DNA of 42,046 bases from Streptomyces afghaniensis 772 (GTDB taxonomy: Bacteria > Actinomycetota > Actinomycetes > Streptomycetales > Streptomycetaceae). Position 1 is the stretch's first letter. The number at the start of each line of letters is the position of its first letter. Shown here one piece after another: positions 8,273 to 16,361 of the stretch. Under the pieces are notes generated by a model. The model was given only the letters and a program-made list of their open reading frames with translations, was not told where the DNA came from and made no database searches. Both the position numbers and the translations under genes were made by a program. The stretch spans positions 1-42,046 of the forward strand of contig KE354450.1 of the NCBI GenBank assembly GCA_000415505.1. Reading direction: 5' to 3'.

Positions 8273-9871
8273 GTGAGCAAGTCCACCGTTGCCGAAGCTC
8301 CCGCCCAGAAGCCGGTCCCAGCAGCCCTGGGCATCCGCCGACTGCGTGGCCATCCGTGGCTGTCGTTGCTGGCCGTCGCGCTCGGCGTGATGCTCGTCGC
8401 GCTGGACGGGACGATCGTCGCCATCGCCAGCCCGGCCATCCAGAAGGACCTGGACGCCTCACTCTCCGACATCCAGTGGGTGACCAACGCCTACCTGCTG
8501 GCCCTCGCGGTCAGCCTGATCACCGTCGGCAAGCTCGGCGACCGCTTCGGGCACACGAAGATCTTCCTGATAGGTGCGGTCGGCTTCGTCGCCTCCTCCG
8601 CCGGCATCGGCCTGACCGACGACATCAAGGTCATGATCGGCCTGCGCGTGGTGCAGGGCTTGTTCGGCGCGATGCTCCAGCCGACCGCGCTCGGCATCAT
8701 CCGCTCCACGTTCCCGGCCGAGAAGCTGAACTCCGCGATCGGCATCTGGGGCGCGGTGGTCGCCGCGTCCACCGCGGCCGGCCCGATCGTCGGCGGTCTG
8801 CTGGTCGAGCACGTGAACTGGGAGTCCTGCTTCTACATCAACGTGCCCGTCGGCATCGTCGCCGTCGTCATGGGTCTGCTGTTCCTGAAGGACACCGAGC
8901 GCGACCAGAACTCCAACCCCTTCGACGTCCCCGGGATCGTACTGCTGTCCGGCACCCTGTTCCTGCTGGTGTGGGCCCTGATCAAGGCCCCCGACTACGG
9001 CTGGGGCGACACCAGGACCCTTGGCTTCCTCGGCGCCACCCTGGTCGTGGGCCTGCTGTTCGTGCTGCGTGAGCGCCGCACGAAGGAGCCGCTTCTGCCG
9101 CTGCGACTGTTCCGCTCCCTGCCCCTGTCGGCGGGCGTTGTACTGATGCTGATGCTGTCGTTCTGTCTGTTCGGGGCCATGTTCTACATGACCTTCTACC
9201 TGCAGAACGTGCACGGCATGAGCGCCGTCGACGCCGCCGTGCGGATGCTTCCCCTCACGGGCCTGATGGTTGTCGGCGCACCGCTGGCCGGCGCGCTCAT
9301 CAATCGGTTCGGTCCGCGGCCGCCGATGGTCGCCGGCATGCTCCTGACGGCCGGAGCCCTGTTCGGTCTCGCCGGCCTCGACACCGGTTCGGGCGCCAAC
9401 GACACCCTGGTGTGGTTCGGCATGCTGGGCCTCGGCCTGGCCCCGATCATGGTCGGCGCCACCGAGGTCATCGTCGGCAACGCCGAGGTCGAGCTGGCCG
9501 GTGTGGCCGGCGGTCTGCAGTCCACCGCCATGCAGGTCGGCGGTACCCTCGGCACCGCGGTCCTGGGCGCGGTGATGACGGCCAAGCTCAACGACGTCTT
9601 CGCCGAACGCTGGTCGGCCGCCCACCTGCCGCCCCTCAGCGGCGAGCAGCTCGCCCAGGCCAAGGAGGCGGTCTCCGTCGGCGTCGCCCCGGTCGCCGCC
9701 AAGACCCCGGCGCCCGTCGCCGAGGTCATCACGAACATCACGCACAGCGCCTTCATGGACGGCATGCATCTCGCGTTCGTCGTCGCCGGCGTCGTCGCCC
9801 TCGTGGGCGCCGCGATCGGTCTGCTGACCAAGCAGGGCCGCAAGGTCGAAGGCGCCGCCGTGCACATCTGA
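8273..9871 (+). CDS. MFS drug/metabolite exporter, DHA2 (EmrB/QacA) 14-TM type
   Basis: 532 aa, GTG start at 8273 with CAGGAGAAC upstream. TM1 carries the DHA2 signature LDGTIVAIASPAI. Next come WVTNAYLLALAVSL and motif A GKLGDRFGHTK, and then many hydrophobic segments, giving a length and pattern that fit 14 helices. Such proteins use the proton gradient to expel hydrophobic drugs or metabolites across the membrane. It is followed by a TetR gene in the same direction and preceded by palindromic operators, a classic self-regulated efflux unit. Within this element it may export a toxic substrate or product of the neighbouring P450 pathway. Confidence 0.92.
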   Translation: MSKSTVAEAPAQKPVPAALGIRRLRGHPWLSLLAVALGVMLVALDGTIVAIASPAIQKDLDASLSDIQWVTNAYLLALAVSLITVGKLGDRFGHTKIFLIGAVGFVASSAGIGLTDDIKVMIGLRVVQGLFGAMLQPTALGIIRSTFPAEKLNSAIGIWGAVVAASTAAGPIVGGLLVEHVNWESCFYINVPVGIVAVVMGLLFLKDTERDQNSNPFDVPGIVLLSGTLFLLVWALIKAPDYGWGDTRTLGFLGATLVVGLLFVLRERRTKEPLLPLRLFRSLPLSAGVVLMLMLSFCLFGAMFYMTFYLQNVHGMSAVDAAVRMLPLTGLMVVGAPLAGALINRFGPRPPMVAGMLLTAGALFGLAGLDTGSGANDTLVWFGMLGLGLAPIMVGATEVIVGNAEVELAGVAGGLQSTAMQVGGTLGTAVLGAVMTAKLNDVFAERWSAAHLPPLSGEQLAQAKEAVSVGVAPVAAKTPAPVAEVITNITHSAFMDGMHLAFVVAGVVALVGAAIGLLTKQGRKVEGAAVHI

Positions 9872-10059
9872 CGTCCTGCCAGGCGGGCCGGCGGTCCGCC
9901 CGCAGGCGCGGGGAGCGCGCCGCCCGGCTTTGAGCGGTGCCGGACGGAGGGCCACGAAACACTCCCCGCTCGGCCGGGGCTCTCGTGGGGACGGCGGGCC
10001 CCGGCCTCTCCTTCTGCCCTGTGGCAGACTTCCAGCGGAAAGAGCGGAGGCAGGACGAC

Positions 10060-10695
10060 ATGACGGCTGAGGCGAAGCCCGGTCTGCGGGAGCGCAAGAA
10101 GATGCGCACCCGGTATGCGATCATCTCGACCGCCGTAACCCTGTTCGTGGAACGCGGTTACGACGAGACCACCGTCGCCGAGATCGCCGAAGCCGCCGAG
10201 GTTGCTCCCCGCACCTTCTTCCGCTACTTCGCGACCAAGGACGAGGTCGCCCTGGCCCTGATCACCGAGGCCGACGAGGCCATCTTTCCCGCCCTGGAGG
10301 CACGCCCGGCCGAGGAGCCGCCGGTTACCGCGTTCGCCAACGCGGCCCGTACCGTCGTGGAGCAGCTGATGGAGGCCGACGACGGCACCGGCGAACTGTG
10401 GACGCGCATCGTGTGGCTGCTGGAGAACTCCCCGCCGCTGCTGGCCGCCTATTTCCAGCGCCTCCTGTCGATCGAGGACCGTCTCGCGCGCAAGCTCGCC
10501 GAGCGCGAGGGTGTGGACCCGGACACCGACCTGCGCCCCTTTCTCGCCGTCGGCGCGGTCGGCACGGCCCTGCGCGCCGCCCATCACCGCTGGGCGGCTC
10601 TTCCCCAGGGCACGGCGGAGGATCTGGCCCGGCTGCGTGAGCAGGCCCTGCAGATCCTGAACGAGCCCCTCGACCGTCACTGGCGGGAGGGCTGA
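10060..10695 (+). CDS. TetR family repressor, probably of the upstream MFS exporter
   Basis: 211 aa from the ATG at 10060, preceded by GCGGAGGCAGG. The N-terminal helix-turn-helix is clear: RYAIISTAVTLFVERGY then TTVAEIAEAAEVAPRTFFRYF and ATKDE. The C-terminal ligand domain is unremarkable. The gene lies 188 bp after the exporter, same strand, and its 3' end is 16 bp from the convergent TetR gene. Likely binds the palindromes at 8192-8225; ligand unknown. Confidence 0.9.
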   Translation: MTAEAKPGLRERKKMRTRYAIISTAVTLFVERGYDETTVAEIAEAAEVAPRTFFRYFATKDEVALALITEADEAIFPALEARPAEEPPVTAFANAARTVVEQLMEADDGTGELWTRIVWLLENSPPLLAAYFQRLLSIEDRLARKLAEREGVDPDTDLRPFLAVGAVGTALRAAHHRWAALPQGTAEDLARLREQALQILNEPLDRHWREG

Positions 10696-10711
10696 GCTCG
10701 GAGTCGAGGCG

Positions 10712-11413
10712 TCAGGCGATGTCGCTGGGGCGACGGGAGCCGGCTGTGATCCGATGCGACGAGCTCCTTGACGTCAGGGCGGCGAGCCGGTCGAAGACGT
10801 CCTGGGCGGCCTCCGCGTAACTGAGGCCGTGGGCGACGGCGTTGCGTTGGAAGAGGCGGAGCAGGGCCATCGTCGTGGAACTCCACACCTTGGCGTCCAT
10901 CTCGTCGAGTTCCGGGTACCGCACACGCAGCGCGTCCGCGAGATGGTCCTCCCAGACGACAGTGCGGAGGTTGACAGCCGCCATGAGGGTCTCGGACTGC
11001 TCGGTCATCGGAGCCAGGGCGCGGAAGAGGTCCCCGTATTCGCGACACCAGGCCACGACGGCTTCGGTGAGCGTCGGCAGCACCTCGGCCTCGGGTTGCC
11101 CCACCGTCTCGATCAGCTCCATGAGACGTGCGTTCGTCTGGTCCCAGATGTCGAGGATCACGGTTTCCTTCGACGGGAAGTACCGGAAGAACGTCCGTGA
11201 CGTGACCCCCGCGTGCGCGGCGATCTCGCTGACCTTCACGTCGTCGAAGCCCCGTTGGGCGAAGAGCGCGACTGCGCTCGTGCCGAGCCTGCGCGCGATG
11301 CTCCTGGTGTCGCGCAGGGTCGTTCCGCGCCGCTCCTCGGTGACCGCCGCGACTCCTTGTACGGCGGCGAGCAGCGCGGCGCTCGCTCCGGTGGCCCAGC
11401 TCTCGTCCCTCAC
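10712..11413 (-). CDS. TetR family regulator, divergent from the P450 operon
   Basis: 233 aa using the GTG at 11413; a shorter start is possible because the first about 35 residues are not part of the conserved fold. The helix-turn-helix reads SAVALFAQRGFDDVKVSEIA then AHAGVTSRTFFRYFPSKE. It is transcribed away from the hydrolase-P450 operon, with 212 bp between the genes that contain two palindromes (11512-11550). It is therefore the best candidate for the substrate-responsive regulator of that operon. Confidence 0.87.
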   Translation of the reverse strand: MRDESWATGASAALLAAVQGVAAVTEERRGTTLRDTRSIARRLGTSAVALFAQRGFDDVKVSEIAAHAGVTSRTFFRYFPSKETVILDIWDQTNARLMELIETVGQPEAEVLPTLTEAVVAWCREYGDLFRALAPMTEQSETLMAAVNLRTVVWEDHLADALRVRYPELDEMDAKVWSSTTMALLRLFQRNAVAHGLSYAEAAQDVFDRLAALTSRSSSHRITAGSRRPSDIA

Positions 11414-11511
11414 CGGGCCAGGCTAGCGAATCCGGCGACAGGCGACTGTTCAGGCGTTCGACCGCGATTGATTTCCATCACGTTTCCCCACCTCTTGCCA
11501 CACCCAGGTTC

Positions 11512-11550
11512 GTGTCATACGGTGACACCGATTTCGAGTCACAGTGTGAC
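11512..11550. promoter_or_regulatory. Palindromic operators in the TetR/P450-operon divergent promoter
   Basis: GTGTCA-tacgg-TGACAC at 11512-11528 is a perfect 6-bp-arm palindrome. A second, overlapping in sequence style, is GTCAC-agt-GTGAC at 11538-11550, again followed by ACACG. The shared half-site GTGTCA/TGACAC and the position between divergent TetR and operon fit a TetR operator. Start of the operon's first gene is 76 bp downstream. Confidence 0.65.
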
Positions 11551-11625
11551 ACGAAATGGACGGCCGTACGGCATGGCCCGTCGGCCGCTTCTCTCCCCTC
11601 CCGGCACGCAAGGAAGCGGGCTCCC

Positions 11626-12921
11626 ATGACTGCTCTCGTCGATCGACAGAAGATCCTCGCGGCGGCCGGTTCCGACAAGGAACTGGCCTACAAGCTGCGC
11701 ACCTACTCCGGCCGCGTCCGGTTCGATCTGCCCGAGGGGGCGTTCGACCTGGTGGTCGAGGACGGTGTCCCCGCCGGGGCCGAGGAGGTGCACGCGGACC
11801 TCGCCGCCGATGTGACCTTCTCCGCGCCGGCCGAGTTCTGGTCGACCGCGTTCTCCGCTGCTGTCCCCCCGGCCGGCTACGAGAGCTGCGTCGTCGGCAT
11901 GACCCGCGGTCTGAGGATCGTCGGCGACTTCGGCGGCACCGTCGCCCCCTGGCAGAGCGGCTGGGCCCGCCTGTACCAGGTGGTGCGCGAGACGGTGGCC
12001 GGCGCGCCGGTCCGCAAGCCCTTCCAGGACCCCTTCCGCGAGACGGACAACGCCGTCGGACGGTACGTCTACGTCTCCGCGAACGGCCAGGAGGCACGGA
12101 TTTACTACGAGACCTCCGGCCACGGCCCGATCCCGCTGCTGCTGCAGGCGACCGCAGGCGCCGACGGCCGCCAATACCGCCACCTGCTGGCCGACCCGCG
12201 GATGCAGGAACGCTTCACGATGTACGCCTACGACCTGCCCTACCACGGCAAGTCGCTGCCTCCGATCGGGGTGCGCTGGTGGGAGGAGACCTACCGCCCC
12301 GGCCGCGACGGCCTGATCAACTGGGTGGTCGCGATCGCCGACACCCTGGGCCTGGACAACCCGTACTTCATGGGCTGCTCGGTCGGCGGCCAGCTCGCCC
12401 TCGACCTCGCGGCCGAACGCGGCGACCGCTTCGGCGCGTTCATCTCCCTCAACGGCTGGTACGGCAACCCGCCGCTGTTCGACGGCTTCTCCAACGACAT
12501 GTTCCGTACCCCGTCGATCGCCGACAGCTACGCCCCCGCGCTCAACTTCGGTGCGACCGCGCCCCAGGCACCCGAGCCGAACGCGCACGAGACGTACTGG
12601 ATCTACCGCTCGGCGTTCCCCGGCATCTACGCGGGCGACAACGACTACTTCGCCTACGAGCACGACCTCAAGGAGAACGGGCACAAGATCGACGCTCACG
12701 CGAAGCCCGTCTACGTCGTCACCGGCGAGTACGACCCGGCCAGCGACGACGACGTCAACGGCGGCCCGGCCGTGGAGAAGTTCATCCCCGGCGCCAAGTT
12801 CATCAAGGTCGCCGGGCTCGGGCACTTCGCCCCCTGCGACGACCCCATCGGGTTCGGCGACGCCATCGTCCCGATCCTCGACGAGGTCATCGCCAAAGCT
12901 GCCTCCGCCGGCCAGTCCTGA
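11626..12921 (+). CDS. Alpha/beta hydrolase with N-terminal SCP2-like domain
   Basis: 431 aa, ATG at 11626 with AAGGAAGCGG upstream. Residues about 1-125 (ELAYKLRTYSGRVRFDLPEG...VVGMTRGLRIVGDFG) look like an SCP2 sterol-carrier-type lipid-binding domain. Residues about 145-430 form an alpha/beta hydrolase with the nucleophile elbow GCSVGG (S252), an acid candidate in VVTGEYDPAS and a catalytic His in GLGHFAP. The arrangement suggests a hydrolase that binds a hydrophobic ester, lactone or ring-cleavage product. It is the first gene of the P450 operon, 31 bp before the P450. The SCP2 call is from overall pattern only. Confidence 0.82.
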   Translation: MTALVDRQKILAAAGSDKELAYKLRTYSGRVRFDLPEGAFDLVVEDGVPAGAEEVHADLAADVTFSAPAEFWSTAFSAAVPPAGYESCVVGMTRGLRIVGDFGGTVAPWQSGWARLYQVVRETVAGAPVRKPFQDPFRETDNAVGRYVYVSANGQEARIYYETSGHGPIPLLLQATAGADGRQYRHLLADPRMQERFTMYAYDLPYHGKSLPPIGVRWWEETYRPGRDGLINWVVAIADTLGLDNPYFMGCSVGGQLALDLAAERGDRFGAFISLNGWYGNPPLFDGFSNDMFRTPSIADSYAPALNFGATAPQAPEPNAHETYWIYRSAFPGIYAGDNDYFAYEHDLKENGHKIDAHAKPVYVVTGEYDPASDDDVNGGPAVEKFIPGAKFIKVAGLGHFAPCDDPIGFGDAIVPILDEVIAKAASAGQS

Positions 12922-12952
12922 TGCCGCTCCCGCGAAGAAAGGCCCGTACGAC

Positions 12953-14215
12953 ATGAGTGTCACCCACGACCTCGTCCGGCGGTCGGCCACCGGCAGGCCG
13001 GTCATCGACTTCGACCACCACTCGCCCGCCTACCGCGACACCTGGAAGCAACTCGCCGCCCGGTTCCACGCCACCGGCAGCCCCGTCGCCTGGACCGAAC
13101 ACCACGGCGGCTACTGGGTGGTGGCCTCCTGGGAGGAGGTGCAGCGCATCGGCTCCGACTGGGAGACCTTCACCTCCGTCAACGACCTGACCGGCACCGA
13201 GAACGGCGGCAAGGGCCAGCTCATCCCCCAGATGCCCTACCGGCTGCACCTCGGGGAGTCCGACCCGCCGCTGCACACCGAACGCCGCCGCATCGAAGCG
13301 CCGTTCTTCACCCCGAAAGCCCTGCGCCAGTGGGATCCCGTCGCCCGGCAGTACCTCGACGAGGCCCTCGACAAGGTGGCGGGGCGGGGGCAAGCCGAGC
13401 TGATCGACGACGTGATCATCCCGACCACGGCACGCACCACGCTCTACGTCCTCGGATACGACGCCGACGACTGGCACGACGCCGCCTACGCCGCGCACGA
13501 GGGTGTGTACCTGCTGCCGGACGATCCCCGCTACCCGCACGAGGCACAGGCACGGCTCCGGGTCCGCTTCCGCGACATGCTGGCCGCACGCGGCCAGACC
13601 CCGGCCGGTGACGTCCTCTCGGCCCTGGCCACCGGTACGGTGCAGGGCGAACCGCTCGGTCTCGAGGTGGCCGAGAGCATGGTGAACGCGCTGGTCTTCG
13701 GTGGCTTCGACACCACTACCGCCGCGACCGCGAGTGCGCTGATCCATCTCACTCAGCACCCGGACCAGGCGGAGCGGGTGCGCACGGACGCCGCGTACCG
13801 GAAGAACGCCATCGAGGAATTCCTGCGGTTCTGGCCACCGGGGACCGGCATCGCCCGTACCGCCGTACGGGACACCGAGATCCTCGGGCAGCCGATCGCC
13901 CGTGGGGAGAGCGTCTACATGTGGCTGGCCGGCGCCAACCGCGACCCGCTGAAGTTCCCCGACCCGGACCGGCTCGACCTGGAGCGGGACAACGCGCGCG
14001 ACCACGTCTCCTTCAGCACCGGACACCACCGCTGCCTCGGCTCGCCCCTGGCCAAGGCCGAACTCGACGCCATGCTGGAGACGATCCTCACCCGGCTGCC
14101 CGGCCTGCGCATCGACCCGGACGCCGTGGTCGGCTACCCGAGCATCGGGGGCGCGCACGGCTACATCTCGGTCCCCGCGACCTTCACCCCCACTTCGACC
14201 CCGACGGAGGTGTGA
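12953..14215 (+). CDS. Cytochrome P450 (bacterial class I)
   Basis: 420 aa from the ATG at 12953. All P450 landmarks are present: I-helix oxygen-binding segment GGFDTTTA (G250-T255), the ExxR pair E289/R292 in EEFLRFW, and the haem-binding loop FSTGHHRCLG with C361 as axial thiolate. There is no membrane anchor, as in bacterial soluble P450s. The two redox partners follow at once (ferredoxin at 14221, reductase at 14551), so the full three-component monooxygenase is encoded here. Its place after a lipid-binding hydrolase and before alcohol dehydrogenases suggests hydroxylation of a hydrophobic, perhaps terpenoid, substrate. The CYP family cannot be named by eye. Confidence 0.95.
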   Translation: MSVTHDLVRRSATGRPVIDFDHHSPAYRDTWKQLAARFHATGSPVAWTEHHGGYWVVASWEEVQRIGSDWETFTSVNDLTGTENGGKGQLIPQMPYRLHLGESDPPLHTERRRIEAPFFTPKALRQWDPVARQYLDEALDKVAGRGQAELIDDVIIPTTARTTLYVLGYDADDWHDAAYAAHEGVYLLPDDPRYPHEAQARLRVRFRDMLAARGQTPAGDVLSALATGTVQGEPLGLEVAESMVNALVFGGFDTTTAATASALIHLTQHPDQAERVRTDAAYRKNAIEEFLRFWPPGTGIARTAVRDTEILGQPIARGESVYMWLAGANRDPLKFPDPDRLDLERDNARDHVSFSTGHHRCLGSPLAKAELDAMLETILTRLPGLRIDPDAVVGYPSIGGAHGYISVPATFTPTSTPTEV

Positions 14216-14220
14216 CGAAC

Positions 14221-14544
14221 ATGCCCAAGGTCACTTATGTGTCCGACGCCGGTGAGGTCCGCGTCGTCGACGGCCTGGTCGGCGACTCGGTGATGCAGAC
14301 TGCAGTCCGCAACGGCGTCCCCGGCATCACCGGCGAATGCGGCGGCGTCCTGTCCTGCGCCACCTGTCACGTCTTCGTGGACGAAGCCGACCTGGATCGG
14401 CTGGAACCGGTCAGTGGCCTGGAGGACGAGATGCTCGACGGCACGGTCGTCGACCGCTGCCCCAACTCCCGGCTGTCCTGCCAGATCAAGCTCTCCGAAG
14501 AGCTCGGCGATCTGCGCGTGACCACCCCGGAAGCCCAGGAGTAG
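14221..14544 (+). CDS. [2Fe-2S] ferredoxin, putidaredoxin/adrenodoxin type
   Basis: 107 aa. The cluster ligands are C40, C46, C49 and C87 (GECGGVLSCATC and RLSCQI), the C-x5-C-x2-C...C pattern of P450-dedicated vertebrate-type ferredoxins. C80 is an additional cysteine. The ATG follows the P450 stop by only 5 bases, and the ribosome binding site GGAGGTG lies in the end of the P450 gene. Function: shuttles electrons from the reductase at 14551 to the P450. Confidence 0.95.
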   Translation: MPKVTYVSDAGEVRVVDGLVGDSVMQTAVRNGVPGITGECGGVLSCATCHVFVDEADLDRLEPVSGLEDEMLDGTVVDRCPNSRLSCQIKLSEELGDLRVTTPEAQE

Positions 14545-14550
14545 CACGTC

Positions 14551-15843
14551 GTGAACAGCACCGCCGTCGCCCCGCGCGACACCGGCGTGCTCGTGGTGGG
14601 CGCCTGTCAGGCCGGCATCCAGCTGGCCTGTTCCCTCCGCGAGTACGGCTACACGGCCCCGATCACCGTGGTCGGCGCCGAACGGCACGCGCCCTACCAG
14701 CGTCCACCGCTCTCCAAGACCCTCCTGCACGCGGAGACGTCGCCCGACGCGATCGCACTGCGATCGGAGGCGTTCTACGCCGACCACGGCATCCGGCTGG
14801 TGCTCGGGGAACGCATCATCCGGGTCGACCGGGGCGACGGCGGTGCGGGGGTCGCGTACGCGCACTCCGGCCGTAGCTTCGCGTTCGACCGGCTCGCGCT
14901 CACCGTGGGCGCCCGCCCGCGCCGCCTGCCCGTCCCCGGCGCCGATCTGGCCGGCGTCCACTACCTCCGGGACGCCGACGACGCGCTCGCCCTGCGTGCG
15001 GCCCTGGCAGAGGCGGTCGACGTCCTGGTCATCGGCGGTGGCTTCATCGGACTCGAAGTCGCGGCCAGTGCCCGGGGGCTCGGCTGCGAGGTCACCGTCG
15101 CCCTCGCCGACAACCGACTGCTCGAACGTGCCGTAGGGGTCCCGACCAGCGAGTTCTTCCTCGACGCCCACATCCGGCGCGGGGTGCGGGTGCACCTCGG
15201 AGCGCCGCCCGTACGCCTCCTGGACGACGGTCACGGGCGCGTCCGTGGCGCCGAACTCCCCGACGGCAGCGTGCTGACGGCCGATCTGGTGGTCGTCGGG
15301 ATCGGCGCCGTGCCCCGCACCGAACTCGCCGAGCAGCTCGGACTGACCGTCGACAACGGCATCGTCGTCAACGAGTACGGCCTCGCCTCCGACGGCACCA
15401 CGGTCGCCGCGGGCGACTGCGTCGCCTGCCCCCCGCCGGTGGACCTCCCCGACGGCCCGGCCCGGATCCGCTTCGAGTCGGTGAACACCGCCGTCGAACA
15501 GGCGAAGACCGCCGCCGCCCTGCTCGCCGACAGGCCGGTCCCCTACTGGGCCGTGCCCTGGTTCTGGTCCGACCAGTACGACCTCAAACTCCAGGTCGCC
15601 GGCCTGTCGACCGGCCATGACCGGTACGTCGTACGCGGTGAGCCGGACACGGAGAAGTTCGCCGTCCTCTACTACCGCGGCGGACGTCTGGTCGCCGGTG
15701 ACTTCGTCAACCGGCCGGCCGACTTCCTCGCCGTACGCTCCGCCTTGGCCGTGGGCCGGACCATCCCGCCCGAAGCGGCCACTGACACCACGGTGCCGTT
15801 GAAGAAGCTCATCGCCGACGATCCCCGGCAGGCAGTGGCATGA
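14551..15843 (+). CDS. FAD-dependent NAD(P)H:ferredoxin reductase (putidaredoxin reductase-like)
   Basis: 430 aa, GTG start 6 bases after the ferredoxin stop. The FAD-binding motif reads VVGACQAGIQLA, with Cys where GxGxxG usually has its middle Gly. The NAD(P) motif VIGGGFIGLEVAASA is intact, and TVAAGDC near the C-terminal part binds the FAD. PYQRPPLSK is typical of the rhodocoxin/putidaredoxin reductase group. It supplies electrons to the ferredoxin. The stop overlaps the next start (ATGA at 15840-15843). Confidence 0.94.
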   Translation: MNSTAVAPRDTGVLVVGACQAGIQLACSLREYGYTAPITVVGAERHAPYQRPPLSKTLLHAETSPDAIALRSEAFYADHGIRLVLGERIIRVDRGDGGAGVAYAHSGRSFAFDRLALTVGARPRRLPVPGADLAGVHYLRDADDALALRAALAEAVDVLVIGGGFIGLEVAASARGLGCEVTVALADNRLLERAVGVPTSEFFLDAHIRRGVRVHLGAPPVRLLDDGHGRVRGAELPDGSVLTADLVVVGIGAVPRTELAEQLGLTVDNGIVVNEYGLASDGTTVAAGDCVACPPPVDLPDGPARIRFESVNTAVEQAKTAAALLADRPVPYWAVPWFWSDQYDLKLQVAGLSTGHDRYVVRGEPDTEKFAVLYYRGGRLVAGDFVNRPADFLAVRSALAVGRTIPPEAATDTTVPLKKLIADDPRQAVA

Positions 15844-16361
15844 CCGCCGGCCCGACCGCCCTGCCCGGACTGCGGTGGAGCGTCAAAGTCCCGTTCCTGC
15901 GCTATATCGCCCGCTCTCCAGAGGGCCGCTGCTCGGTCACCGACGGCGCCTCGGTCGTCGACGAGCACATGTTCCTCTTCAGCCCGGACGATGCGTCGGC
16001 ATTCGACGCCGGTACGGTCACCGGCCTGCTGAAGTTCCGGGGAGACGTACGCTTCGCCGCCCACTACGGGCTGCTCTTCCTCCGCATCGCCGACCCCTGG
16101 CTGTCCGTCACCGGCGGCGCGGGAACCCTGACCATCGCGGCACCGCCCGGCCAGTCACCCGAGCGCATCCCCCTGACCACCCTCCACCTGCGGACCGCCG
16201 ATCCGCCGGACCACGCCGACTTTTGCCTCGGCACGCACGTCCGGCTGACTGCTGAGGGATCCGAACTCTTCAACGGGGTCTACCCCGTGGACGAACCGTT
16301 CGACGACCTGACCCTCCTCCTCACTCCGTCCTCCACAACCGCCCTGGAGAAGACACCATGA
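15840..16361 (+). CDS. HtaA-type haem-binding domain protein, cytoplasmic
   Basis: 173 aa, essentially one HtaA domain. Readable features are LRWSVKVPFLRYI at the start, FRGDVRFAAHYG in the middle, and LTAEGSELFNGVYP near the end. Y22, H75 and Y148 fall at the positions and spacing of the Tyr-His-Tyr residues known to matter for haem binding in corynebacterial HtaA. Those relatives are secreted or membrane-anchored, but here no signal peptide or membrane helix is present. It overlaps the reductase (ATGA) and the toroid gene (ATGA at 16358-16361), so it is tightly coupled to the P450 system. A haem-supply role for the P450, or binding of another planar ligand, is inference. Confidence 0.72.
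   Translation: MTAGPTALPGLRWSVKVPFLRYIARSPEGRCSVTDGASVVDEHMFLFSPDDASAFDAGTVTGLLKFRGDVRFAAHYGLLFLRIADPWLSVTGGAGTLTIAAPPGQSPERIPLTTLHLRTADPPDHADFCLGTHVRLTAEGSELFNGVYPVDEPFDDLTLLLTPSSTTALEKTP

Noticed and set aside
9880-9935. GC-rich inverted repeat after the MFS gene as terminator
   Set aside because: Arms have mismatches and the following TetR seems to be read from the same direction, so a terminator claim is weak.
8459-9955. Open frames of up to about 500 codons antisense to the MFS gene
   Set aside because: Asp/Glu/Gly/His-rich frame typical of antisense high-GC coding DNA; no motif, no ribosome binding site.
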